Assembly (NCBI GenBank): GCA_029260135.1
Contig: JAJDDV010000044.1
Coordinates: 1-38,135, forward strand
Length of the DNA: 38,135 nucleotides
Direction: 5' to 3'
Source of the DNA: Phycisphaerae bacterium
Lineage (GTDB): Bacteria; Planctomycetota; Phycisphaerae; UBA1845
Numbering within the stretch: the stretch's first letter is position 1; each line of letters starts with the position of its first letter. Below the pieces are notes generated by a model. That model saw only the letters and a list, made by a program, of their open reading frames with translations, had not been told where the DNA came from and did no database searches. Made by a program: the position numbers and the translations under genes. Positions 17,860-26,334 of this stretch are shown here, piece after piece.

Positions 17860-18137
17860 CCATAACCTCCGCGCGCTAGGCGGGAGCCCAAACTGATTGT
17901 CCCTGTGGAGAGGCCGGGCAGAGATGCTTCGCCTTCCCCCTCCTGACCTCGGGGGCATACTGCAGCCCTGCACAAGCTGCCGAGGTCACTATCTTCGCAG
18001 TTTGGTGGAACTCAGGGGTGAATGCAAGAAAAATGTTCCGAAAAAAGGCGCCAAACCGTGAAGCCGGCAGTATTGCAGAGACGCTGGATTTTGAATAGTG
18101 GTATGCCGCGCGGAGGCAGGAAGTGTCCTCGTACTCT
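17860..18137. other. Intergenic region upstream of the CUB/P-domain gene
   Basis: About 280 bp between the end of the kinase gene and the start of the next minus-strand gene. It is AT-richer around 18010-18060 than its surroundings, as expected of a promoter, but no confident -35/-10 pair was seen. No gene is supported here. Confidence 0.4.
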
Positions 18138-21100
18138 CTACGGACGCTCGCGTCCGGGAGTTCGTCCTCCACATCGCTCGGCGTTGTCGGCAAGATGGCC
18201 CGCCACCGCTCGGGTGAAGCGGTGGTCATCGCCGAACTCGCGCCGGATGGTCTCGAGGCTGGGTCGAAGCAACTGCGCGGCCTCATCACATCGGCCGCGC
18301 TTTGTCAAAACGGCGCCCAAGGCAGAATCGGACACCGCCGCCAGTATCGGACGTTTCGCTTCGCGGCGAAGGGCGGCGGATTCCTGCAGGAGAGTCTGGG
18401 CCTCTTCGAGGTCGGCCTGACCGCCAACCGCTGTCAACGCTCGTCCAAGGGCAAGGAGCACTCGGCTTGTGTCCAGGTTGTCGCTCTCAGGTCGCGAAGC
18501 GTGGATACGAAGCGCATTTCTTGCAAGTGGAACCGCCGCGTGCGGATCGCCTCTCTCGATCAGCGACCGTGCAACGCCAACCTGCAGCGCCGCCAGGCGG
18601 GGGTCGTCTCGGCCTAGCCGGCTCGTCTCGAGTTCAAGCGCCTCTCTGTAGAGAACCTCAGCTTCGGCGAACTCGCTTCTATCGAATAGGAGCGACGCCA
18701 GGTCATCCATGCAGAACGCGGCGGATTCCATGGCCGCGGAGTCCGGGCGTTCTTGCTGTACAGTTTGTCGAAGGATGACCAGTGCGTTGCGGTACGTTTG
18801 TTCGGCGCCGGAGTCGTCGTCCGCGCGGTGCTGGATCTGCCCGATGCGATGGAGGATGACGCCGACGTACGGGTTGTCTTCACCGCGTTCTCGCTTGAGG
18901 GCATCGAGATACGCGCGGTAGATCTCTTCGGCGTTGTTGGGCCGGTCGCATTGGACGTAGGACGCTGCGCAGTAGTGAAGTGCGGCGATCGCGTTGCGGT
19001 TGTCCGGGCCATACAACTGCGAACGCATCTCCGCCGTTTGCCTGAAGGCGTCCGCCGCCTGAACCGGTCGATCCGTGCTGAAATACAGGTGTGCGAGGTT
19101 GTTGAGACTTCGCGCGAGTTCGGCGTGGGGCGCCTTGAACACACGCTCGTTGATCGCGAGCGCTTCGTTGTACGCTTCCTCGGCCTGCGTCAGATCACCT
19201 TTCTGTCGCAGGCAATAGCCCAGGGCGTTGAGTGTGCTCGAGACCTCGCGATGACCCCGTCCGAATAACGCTTCTCGCGTATCCAGTGCCTGTCGGAACG
19301 ATGCCTCCGCTTCAACGAACTTGCCGGTGCGCTGGAGATGGTAGGCCAGGCTGTGCTGAATCGTCGCGGTCGCGGCGTTCTTCTCTCCGAGTTCTTGGAT
19401 GGCGGCGTCGAAATGGCCTCGGAGAATTCCTTCGGCCTGGTCATGACGCCGCTGTCGGCGGAGCAGTCCGGCGTACGCATCGAGCGTACGCAACGTTGCC
19501 GCGTGCCCTGCACCCTGGGTTGCCACGTGTATAGCGAGCGTTTCTTTGTACAGGCTTGCGGCCTCATCTTCCCGTCCGGTGGCTGCCATGACGCGCGCGA
19601 GGTTCGTCAGGCACTGTGCCGTCCGGGGCACCCCGGACGCGGAAAGATCGTTCATCAAGGACAGCGCTTCACGATAGGACCGCTCGGCGTCTTCCTGTCG
19701 ACCGGTGCGGCGCTGACAAGTGCCCAGCGCGTTCAGCGTGTCGACAATATCGGTGTGCTGACCGTCCCAGATTGTCCTGTAAGCCTCGAGCGCAGGAAGG
19801 AGCAGGGCCTCGGCTTCGCCAAAGCGCCCCCGGCGCCGCAGCAAATCGGCCAGCTCAACCTGCGAACTCGCCGTCCACCGATGCACCGGTCCCAGCACCT
19901 CGGTGCGCATGATCAACGCATCGCGGAGCATTTGCTCCGCGGCATCGTAGTCGCCCCGGTTACGCAAATGTCGGCCGTACGTGTACATCGTGAAGGCGAC
20001 GTCCGGATGGGAATCTCCCAACAGCGAGCGACGAATGGACAGCGCCTCCTCAAACAACCGCTCCGCCGCCTCGAATTCACGCTGCCCACTCAAGAACACG
20101 GCCAGGTTGTTGATGGCGAGCGCAACCAGCGGGCTGCGGCGCCCGTAGAGTTGCTCCCGAAGCGCCAGGACTTCACGGTATAACCGTTCCGCCTCGACAG
20201 GCTCGTTCTTGCACTCGTGAATAAAAACGGCAAGGTTATTCATCGCCTGTGCGACGGCGGCGTGCGAGAGTCCAAACAACCCTCGCCGCATGTCCAAGGC
20301 CTCGCGGTAAAACGGCTCCGCCTCCTCGCATCGACTGAGATGTTTGAGATAGGTGCCCATCCGAAGAAGGCTCTCAGCCACGTCCTTGTGATGGCTGGCA
20401 AAGATCTTGCGCCGCATGGCCAGCGCCCGTTCATAGAGCGGGCCCGCACCCGCATAATCGCTTCGCTCCTGCTTCGTGTACCCCAAATGATCGAGGCTTT
20501 CGGCAATGTCTACATGTGGCGCCTGCAACAGCGCCTCGCGCACGCGAAGCGCCGTGGCGGCCAGCGCTTCGGCTTCGGCGAGCTGGCCGCGGTCCACCAG
20601 CAGTACCGCCAGCGTGTCCTGCGTCTGCGCCACCTCGATATGGTGCGGCCCATAGAGGGACTCACGAAGCGTCAACGCTTGGCGAAGATGGGCCTCGGAT
20701 TCTCCGAACTCCCCGATGTGAAAATACGTCTTACCGATCGTGTGGTGCAACGCCGCTCGCACTTCCGGCTGGTCATCGAAACTCGTTTCCAGCTCACTCG
20801 AGGCGAAGCGGAGTACATCGAGCACCTTGACGTCGGTTCCCACCACTTGAGGATCAGCAGACGATAACATCTGGTCGAGGAACGCCGACACGGCCACGGC
20901 CTTTTTGGCCTCCTCGCGCGTGCGGTCGCGTTCCTGTGCAATGCGTCGGGCCTGCACCGTCGAGACCACGCCGAGCGTAACGATCAAAAAGAGGATCGCA
21001 GCCGCAAAACCGATCGGAAGACGATGGCGCTTCACTACCTTGCGAAGCCGATAGGCCGTGCTCGGCGGGTGCGCGAGCACTGGATCGCCGGAAAGATACC

Positions 21101-22055
21101 GCTGAATATCCTCAGCGAAGGCATCGACCGACTGATATCGCAGGGGTTTCTCCTTGGCCAGGGCCTTGAGAACGATGACCTCGAGTTCTCGATCCACGCT
21201 CGCCCGGAGCGTGGAAGGGCGGGTGGGCTCGCTGTGCTCGATCGCACGGAATACATCGGGGAGCGGACCGGAAACGTCATACGGCAGGTCGCCGGTCAAC
21301 ATCTGGTAGAGGACAAGACCCAACGCGTAGACATCGCTTCGAATGTCGACCGCCTCCAGGCCGCCACGGAGATGTTCCGGGGAGGCATAGGCCGGCGTCC
21401 CAATGAACTGATCGGTGAGCGTGACCAGGCTCTCGGAGTCCGCCGAGGAATCGACCGGTCGCGCGAGACCGAAATCCAGCACGCGCGGCGTACCTTGGGA
21501 GTCGATCAGAATGTTCGACGGCTTCAGGTCGCGGTGAATGACGCCGTGCTGATGCGCGTGTCGGATTCCGTCACAGACAACCAGCATCAACGCGGCCAAC
21601 TCGCGCGGAGATCGCCGTCCGGATTCACCGCCCGCCGCCCAATCGCTGATCGGTATGCCATCGATCCACTCCATCGCGAGAAGCGGCTGGCCCTCCGTCA
21701 CTTCGATACCGAACACCGTTACGAGGTTCGGATGATTCAGGGAGGCGGCCAGCTCGACCTCGCGCTCAAATCGACGATGCATCGCGGGCGTGGCCAGAGA
21801 ACCCGCGAGCAGACGTTTCAACGCCACGTCGCGCTTGGTTCCCGGCTGCCGCGCCCGATACACGACTCCCTGACCGCCTCGGCTGATCTCTTCGATCAGT
21901 TCATAGGGACCAATGCAGCCGAGCGCTGCCTGCGTCTCCGCCTCGCGCAGGCAGTTCATCCATTCGTCGCCCTGATCGCTGAGACCGAACTGATTCGGAA
22001 GGTCGCCTTCGACGGGTATACTATGAGGGTTGTGTGGACCCACCACGCTCGTCAT
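18138..22055 (-). CDS. Membrane Ser/Thr protein kinase with a very long TPR sensor region
   Basis: 1305 residues if read from ATG 22055. AGGAGG (22056-22061) touches that ATG, leaving no spacing; GTG 22046, 9 bases away and in frame, may be the real start. The kinase domain spans about 51-320: glycine loop RGGQGVVYRA (59-68), K80, HRD (174-176), DFG (194-196) and SPE (225-227), so it looks active. One membrane helix lies at about 346-367, then a short coiled segment, then about 20 tetratricopeptide repeats of about 42 residues to the C-terminus, presumably extracytoplasmic. TPR arrays bind proteins, so the repeats probably sense or scaffold a partner. The start lies inside the upstream sigma factor gene, giving a coupled pair. 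A 6-bp hairpin (18141-18146 with 18151-18156) covers the gene end. Confidence 0.92.
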   Translation of the reverse strand: MTSVVGPHNPHSIPVEGDLPNQFGLSDQGDEWMNCLREAETQAALGCIGPYELIEEISRGGQGVVYRARQPGTKRDVALKRLLAGSLATPAMHRRFEREVELAASLNHPNLVTVFGIEVTEGQPLLAMEWIDGIPISDWAAGGESGRRSPRELAALMLVVCDGIRHAHQHGVIHRDLKPSNILIDSQGTPRVLDFGLARPVDSSADSESLVTLTDQFIGTPAYASPEHLRGGLEAVDIRSDVYALGLVLYQMLTGDLPYDVSGPLPDVFRAIEHSEPTRPSTLRASVDRELEVIVLKALAKEKPLRYQSVDAFAEDIQRYLSGDPVLAHPPSTAYRLRKVVKRHRLPIGFAAAILFLIVTLGVVSTVQARRIAQERDRTREEAKKAVAVSAFLDQMLSSADPQVVGTDVKVLDVLRFASSELETSFDDQPEVRAALHHTIGKTYFHIGEFGESEAHLRQALTLRESLYGPHHIEVAQTQDTLAVLLVDRGQLAEAEALAATALRVREALLQAPHVDIAESLDHLGYTKQERSDYAGAGPLYERALAMRRKIFASHHKDVAESLLRMGTYLKHLSRCEEAEPFYREALDMRRGLFGLSHAAVAQAMNNLAVFIHECKNEPVEAERLYREVLALREQLYGRRSPLVALAINNLAVFLSGQREFEAAERLFEEALSIRRSLLGDSHPDVAFTMYTYGRHLRNRGDYDAAEQMLRDALIMRTEVLGPVHRWTASSQVELADLLRRRGRFGEAEALLLPALEAYRTIWDGQHTDIVDTLNALGTCQRRTGRQEDAERSYREALSLMNDLSASGVPRTAQCLTNLARVMAATGREDEAASLYKETLAIHVATQGAGHAATLRTLDAYAGLLRRQRRHDQAEGILRGHFDAAIQELGEKNAATATIQHSLAYHLQRTGKFVEAEASFRQALDTREALFGRGHREVSSTLNALGYCLRQKGDLTQAEEAYNEALAINERVFKAPHAELARSLNNLAHLYFSTDRPVQAADAFRQTAEMRSQLYGPDNRNAIAALHYCAASYVQCDRPNNAEEIYRAYLDALKRERGEDNPYVGVILHRIGQIQHRADDDSGAEQTYRNALVILRQTVQQERPDSAAMESAAFCMDDLASLLFDRSEFAEAEVLYREALELETSRLGRDDPRLAALQVGVARSLIERGDPHAAVPLARNALRIHASRPESDNLDTSRVLLALGRALTAVGGQADLEEAQTLLQESAALRREAKRPILAAVSDSALGAVLTKRGRCDEAAQLLRPSLETIRREFGDDHRFTRAVAGHLADNAERCGGRTPGRERP

Positions 22056-22638
22056 CCTCCTCTCGAATCTGATCTGCGATAAGCGCCTTGAGGCGATCGC
22101 GTATTCGCTGTTTGACCTTATGCACCGCCTGCGTCGTCATCTCGAACTCGATCGAGACACGGCTGACATCGTGCCCGCCGAGCAGCCGGTCGAAGACCTG
22201 AACGCTCCGAGCATCAAACGTAGCGCGCACGGTCCGCATGGCCAGCCGAAAGTGATGGCGAACCCATTCGCGCTCCCAGAGTTCGTCCGCATCGGTGTCA
22301 TCGTGTGCCTGAACGCTGGCCAGCACAGCAGTATCTAGCGCGCGGATCTTGTGATCTGGACGCCCGAAATGTCGGGACATCGCCCCCCGAACGACCTGCG
22401 CGAGATATCCGCGAAATCGACCTTTTGCCGGCTGGTACTCGAACGACCGAAGACTCTTGGCCAGGTTGGCCATCGCGATTTGGCGAACATCCTCCGTATC
22501 GTTGATGCGGAGACCACGAGCCCGGCAGTACCGGAGGATCAACTCGCGGTATTTGGCATCGAATTCGCGCCACGCGGCGTCGTCCGCCGGATTCCGGACG
22601 CGTGAAAGAAGTGATGGCTGTGTGGTTTCTGAGCCCAT
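22021..22638 (-). CDS. Sigma-70 family (ECF-like) RNA polymerase sigma factor paired with the kinase
   Basis: 205 residues. Region 2 lies at about 25-95 (YRELILRYCRARG...DTEDVRQIAMANLAKSL...GRFRGYLAQVVRGAMSRHF) and region 4 at about 140-195, with a helix-turn-helix (VSRVSIEFEMTTQAVHKVKQRIRDRL). It should direct RNA polymerase to a small set of promoters. Its 3' end overlaps the start of the Ser/Thr kinase gene, a recurrent arrangement in Planctomycetota where the kinase is thought to control the sigma factor. No anti-sigma factor gene is nearby. The ATG at 22638 gives the natural N-terminus, though its ribosome site is weak. Likely targets are unknown; the divergent secreted-protein genes are the nearest candidates. 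Confidence 0.88.
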   Translation of the reverse strand: MGSETTQPSLLSRVRNPADDAAWREFDAKYRELILRYCRARGLRINDTEDVRQIAMANLAKSLRSFEYQPAKGRFRGYLAQVVRGAMSRHFGRPDHKIRALDTAVLASVQAHDDTDADELWEREWVRHHFRLAMRTVRATFDARSVQVFDRLLGGHDVSRVSIEFEMTTQAVHKVKQRIRDRLKALIADQIREEDDERGGSTQPS

Positions 22639-22916
22639 GGTCCGACCCGTGCCTAGCCACAGCGAGCGAAATCAGACGGTCTCAATGCGACGTCGCACGG
22701 ACCAGTCTCCAACAACAGTCTCACCGCATTCTAACAGACGAAGGCACACTCGGTACGTTCCGATGCCGAACAAGCCGCTGGTCGGCACGGAAATCCGGAC
22801 ATTATCCGTCAACAGCGTCCAAATCCCGTTCGTACGCCGCTATTCGAGGAAGACACCCGATTCGGCGTACATCGCCGGGCGGAATCGAGAGGACAGCACG
22901 CTAGAGAGGCCAAAAG
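22639..22916. other. Divergent intergenic region between the sigma factor and a secreted-protein gene
   Basis: About 280 bp must contain promoters for both directions. Frames crossing it are Arg-rich shadows. No confident promoter elements or repeats were identified by eye. Confidence 0.4.
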
Positions 22917-23357
22917 GTGCGATTCGATCCAACAAAGAGAACGGCGGCAAGCACGGTACTGATCGCCGGATTCGTGGCGGCCGTCGTCACGCAGACTGGC
23001 GGCGTCGCCTGGGTACCACCGCTCGAAATCAGCCGGTCCACGATCGACGGCGGCGGTGGGATGCGCGCTGTTGGTGGATCGTACGAACTCAGCGCAACGA
23101 TCGGCCAACCGGATGTACGCTTGACGAGAGGTGGAGACTACCGATTGTCCGCAGCATTTTGGTTTCCGATTCCGCCGGGTGACTCCGGAGATGACGGAAT
23201 GGTCGATCTGCCGGACTTTGCCGAGTTCCTGGGCTGTGCGAGGGGGCCGAATGGCGGTGCGCCGGCAACGGAATGTCGTGTCTTCGATGTGAACGAGAGC
23301 AAAACCGTGGACCTGGCGGACTTTGCCGAAGTACAGACTTCTTTTTCGGGGCCTTAG
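22917..23357 (+). CDS. Small secreted protein with 'GQPD...FW' domain and dockerin-like tail
   Basis: 146 residues from a GTG at 22917, which has AGAGG 7 bases upstream. Residues 10-31 form a signal peptide. The middle (STIDGGGGMRAVGGSYELS, then TIGQPD, then GGDYRLSAAFWF) matches a short domain that recurs in planctomycete exported proteins; its function is not known to me. The tail has two Asp-rich loops (GMVDLPDFAEFLGC and VFDVNESKTVDLADFAE) resembling dockerin EF-hands, likely for calcium binding or docking to a partner. It is transcribed away from the sigma/kinase pair and stands alone before a repeat cluster, so it may be monocistronic. Confidence 0.78.
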   Translation: MRFDPTKRTAASTVLIAGFVAAVVTQTGGVAWVPPLEISRSTIDGGGGMRAVGGSYELSATIGQPDVRLTRGGDYRLSAAFWFPIPPGDSGDDGMVDLPDFAEFLGCARGPNGGAPATECRVFDVNESKTVDLADFAEVQTSFSGP

Positions 23358-23391
23358 CAGCCTGTTGAAGAAGTCGCTTTCGGTTGCCCGG

Positions 23392-23494
23392 GTGTAGCGC
23401 CACCCCTTGTGGGTGGCGTCTTACTGTGGTTTTCGTCGCCCACAAGGGACGACGCTACATTGGTTTTCGTCGCCCACAAGGGGCGACGCTACAT
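23392..23494. repeat. Cluster of three 34-bp-type hairpin repeats (one inverted, two in tandem)
   Basis: Two tandem 34-bp copies (23427-23460 and 23461-23494) differ at one base. A third, diverged copy lies in inverse orientation at 23392-23420. Each copy can fold into a hairpin with 7-base arms and a 7-base loop (CACAAGG, or its complement in the inverted copy). Arms are 23398-23404/23412-23418 in the inverted copy and 23468-23474/23482-23488 in the last. The inverted copy differs from the last by two paired changes that keep pairing; the middle copy has one unpaired position. This resembles REP-type intergenic repeats. It lies between the 146-residue gene and the fibre-like gene and may act as a transcript-stabilising or terminating element. 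Confidence 0.85.
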
Positions 23495-23558
23495 TTTTCA
23501 TCGGCCTGTTAGTGGTTGGCGAGAGGCCGGTCCGCTTGGGAGTAGAGAAATGCAGTTC

Positions 23559-23563
23559 GGAGG
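23559..23563 (+). promoter_or_regulatory. Ribosome-binding site that decides the start of the fibre-like gene
   Basis: GGAGG ends 7 bases before ATG 23571, directly ahead of a signal peptide. It rules out the longer reading from 23409, which would translate the hairpin repeats. Confidence 0.75.
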
Positions 23564-23570
23564 ATGGACC

Positions 23571-26327
23571 ATGAGGTCGTTACCGGTTTCGATTCTACGC
23601 GTGGCGGCGATCGCTGCCTTGTCGGGCGCGCAGGTGCGAGGACAAGGTGTCGTCGACACGACATTCACATACCAGGGGCAACTTAAACGCGGCACCGTTT
23701 CCGTCACCGACGCCTGCGACTTCAAGTTCGCGCTCTTCAAAGCGCCGACCGGCGGAATCCCGCTCAGCCCAACCTTGGCGGAAACGGGTTTGCAGGTGAC
23801 CAACGGTCTGTTCGACGTTCCGTTGAACTTCGGCGCCGCAGCGTTTAAGGGCGAACAGCGGTTCCTCGAGGTCGAGGTGATGTGCCCGGGCGACGCGGCC
23901 TGGACCATCATGTCACCGCGTCACGCACTGACAGCCGCGCCGTATGCGTCGGTGGCGTTGAAGACCATCGGTATTGACGGCAATTCCCTGGACGCGCCGG
24001 ACGGAAGCCCGACCAACGCCGTCCAGGTGGACAACACGGGGAAGGTCCGCATGGAGAAGGGCGGTCTGCTGGTGTTCGATGATGGCGGACAGGGGATCAA
24101 CCTGACCAGCGATTCGATCGAGTTCAACGAAGGCACGAGCGAAGATCCGGTCTACGACTACTTGAGCACCACAGATACCCACCGGTTCTGGACGGATGGT
24201 GCGCGCCGAATGGTCATCGACGCCACAGGTCGAGTTGGGATCGGCACGTTCACTCCGACGGCACGGCTGCACCTTGGCGGAATAGCCGGCGTGGACGGAC
24301 TCATGTTCCCCGATGGAACGCTTCAGACAACCGCTTCGATAGGAGGCAGCGGCAGCAGCCTTTGGACGTTGTCCGGCAGTAACATCTTCTACACGGCCGG
24401 CAGGGTCAGCGTCGGCACAATGGCGCCGCAAGCCAGGCTCACCGTTGTTGATCCCGTATCCAATGCCATCGTTGGCGAATGCGTGGGCGAGGGAACGATG
24501 GGTGCCCTGGGACATGAATTCGGTGGGGTCTACGGCTACTCGACCTCTCCCAACGGCTACGCGGGCTACTTCGAGGGGCAGGGAGAATTCACCGGCAATC
24601 TGCGCGTTGGGGGGAGAATCGGCTTGGGGACGTCGTCACCCGCCCACCCGTTGCACGCCGTCGGTACCGCTGCCAATATCATCTACGCCAGGGGAAATGC
24701 CGCCTCAAGCTCACGGGCGGTGCGCGCAGAACTCGCCAGCCTCCACGGGTCGGCCGTGTCCGGAGAAGCGCTGGCGAGCACCGGAAGGGCCGCAGGCGTG
24801 GAGGGTGGAGCACAGAGTGCGGATGGAGTCGGCGTGCTCGGATACAACGACAACGATGTGGCTCCCGCGATCGCTGTCCGAGGCGTGACCGTCAGCCCGA
24901 CCGGGTTCGGAGGGTACTTTGAGGGTCGCGGCTACTTCAGCCGCAGAGTCGGCATCAGCATCGAAGACCCCGCAGCCAAGCTACACATCGGCGGAACACC
25001 GGGGGTGGATGGCGTCATGTTCCCGGATGGTACGCTACAGACCACGGCGGCCTCGGGTGGTGGAGCGGGCATCTGGTCCGAGTCGGCCAACGGGATTCAC
25101 TACAACCTTGGCAATGTCGGAATCGGTACGCCAAACCCACCGACCGGCGCGAAGCTCTGGGTCCTTGGGAATGCCCAAACGGGGATCAAGTCAGAGACGT
25201 CGGCCTCGGGCGGCTGGGCCGTTTGGGGCGTGGCCACACATGCCTCGTCCAACACCATCGGCGTGAACGGGACGGCGGCCGACAGCCCCGACGGCATTGG
25301 CGTACACGGCTGGGGTGGCAGTACGGGCGTCAAGGGGCTCACGATGAGTTACTCGGGCGCGACCTATGGCGTCTGGGGCGAGAGCACCAGTATCGATGGA
25401 ACCGGCGTACATGGGTACCACAATGCTTCAAGCGGTCTCGGGTGGGGCGTCCACGGAATCACCGACTCGGAAACCGACATGGCGGCTGGTGTATACGGAG
25501 AAGCCACCTCAACCGTAGACACCAATCTTGTGGACAGAACCATCGGCGTCATGGGGGTCAGCCGGGGACGCGACGGGATTGGCGTCTATGGCCGAGCGGC
25601 AAACTACACCACCAACGATGCGACCTACGGCGGCGACTTCGTGATGGAAGGCAGATACGGCGCCGCAGTGCGCGGGATGGCCAACGCCACAACGGCGACC
25701 GCCATCAACTATGGCGGCTTCTTCGAGAGCAAAGGCGGTAACGGTCGTGGCGTGTACGCCAGAGCGACGGGCGCCAACGCGTTCGCGGGCTACTTCTCCG
25801 GACGGGCGTACATCAGCGGTGATGTCGGAATCGGTACGAGCGCACCCGGAAGGAAACTCGACGTAAAAGGCTGGACTCGCACACAGGTGCTCGAGATCGT
25901 CGGCGGGGCGGACTTGTCCGAACAGTTCGACGTCGAATCCAAAGGAGGGAAGGTTGAACCGGGGATGGTCGTCTCGATCGACGCCGATCAACCGGGGAAG
26001 TTGATCCTGGCTGACAGCCCGTATGATCGCAAGGTGGCAGGCGTCGTCAGCGGCGCGGGTGGTGTCCGCCCGGGAATGATCATGAGTCAGAAGGGCTCAG
26101 TCGCGGACGGAAAACACCCCATCGCACTGACCGGTCGCGTATGGACCTGGTGCGATACCGCTAACGGAACGATCCGGCCCGGCGATTTGCTCACAACATC
26201 CAAGACCCCCGGACACGCGATGAAAGCCGCTGACCATGCGAAGGCGCAAGGCGCCATGATTGGCAAGGCCATGACCAAGCTGGAGAAGGACACCGGACTC
26301 GTGCTGGTGCTCGTGTCACTTCAGTAA
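23571..26327 (+). CDS. Large exported fibre-like repeat protein
   Basis: About 918 residues from ATG 23571. A signal peptide (MRSLPVSILRVAAIAALSGAQVRGQ) is followed by an N-terminal domain at about 30-125 (FTYQGQLKRG...GLFDVPLNFG...MSPRHALTAAPYA) common in exported bacterial proteins. The central region is built from repeats with VGIGTxxPxxxLHxxG signatures, like the beta-structured shafts of phage tail fibres and surface fibres. Two longer copies (ARLHLGG...VDGLMFPDGTLQTTA near 24260 and AKLHIGG...VDGVMFPDGTLQTTA near 24975) are near-duplicates, and AGYFEG-type motifs recur. The C-terminal 150 residues (GADLSEQFDV...GRVWTWCDTANGTIRPGDLLTTS...GKAM) form a conserved end domain. No catalytic motif was seen. 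It is likely a surface fibre or adhesin; trimerisation is inference. Confidence 0.82.
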   Translation: MRSLPVSILRVAAIAALSGAQVRGQGVVDTTFTYQGQLKRGTVSVTDACDFKFALFKAPTGGIPLSPTLAETGLQVTNGLFDVPLNFGAAAFKGEQRFLEVEVMCPGDAAWTIMSPRHALTAAPYASVALKTIGIDGNSLDAPDGSPTNAVQVDNTGKVRMEKGGLLVFDDGGQGINLTSDSIEFNEGTSEDPVYDYLSTTDTHRFWTDGARRMVIDATGRVGIGTFTPTARLHLGGIAGVDGLMFPDGTLQTTASIGGSGSSLWTLSGSNIFYTAGRVSVGTMAPQARLTVVDPVSNAIVGECVGEGTMGALGHEFGGVYGYSTSPNGYAGYFEGQGEFTGNLRVGGRIGLGTSSPAHPLHAVGTAANIIYARGNAASSSRAVRAELASLHGSAVSGEALASTGRAAGVEGGAQSADGVGVLGYNDNDVAPAIAVRGVTVSPTGFGGYFEGRGYFSRRVGISIEDPAAKLHIGGTPGVDGVMFPDGTLQTTAASGGGAGIWSESANGIHYNLGNVGIGTPNPPTGAKLWVLGNAQTGIKSETSASGGWAVWGVATHASSNTIGVNGTAADSPDGIGVHGWGGSTGVKGLTMSYSGATYGVWGESTSIDGTGVHGYHNASSGLGWGVHGITDSETDMAAGVYGEATSTVDTNLVDRTIGVMGVSRGRDGIGVYGRAANYTTNDATYGGDFVMEGRYGAAVRGMANATTATAINYGGFFESKGGNGRGVYARATGANAFAGYFSGRAYISGDVGIGTSAPGRKLDVKGWTRTQVLEIVGGADLSEQFDVESKGGKVEPGMVVSIDADQPGKLILADSPYDRKVAGVVSGAGGVRPGMIMSQKGSVADGKHPIALTGRVWTWCDTANGTIRPGDLLTTSKTPGHAMKAADHAKAQGAMIGKAMTKLEKDTGLVLVLVSLQ

Positions 26328-26334
26328 CGACGTA

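Noticed and set aside
21024..22082. 352-codon plus-strand frame opposite the first kinase
   Set aside because: It mirrors the kinase coding strand, has no recognisable motif and is Arg-rich.
23392..23494. Repeat cluster as a CRISPR array
   Set aside because: The tandem copies abut with no spacers and one copy is inverted; hairpin repeats fit, CRISPR does not.
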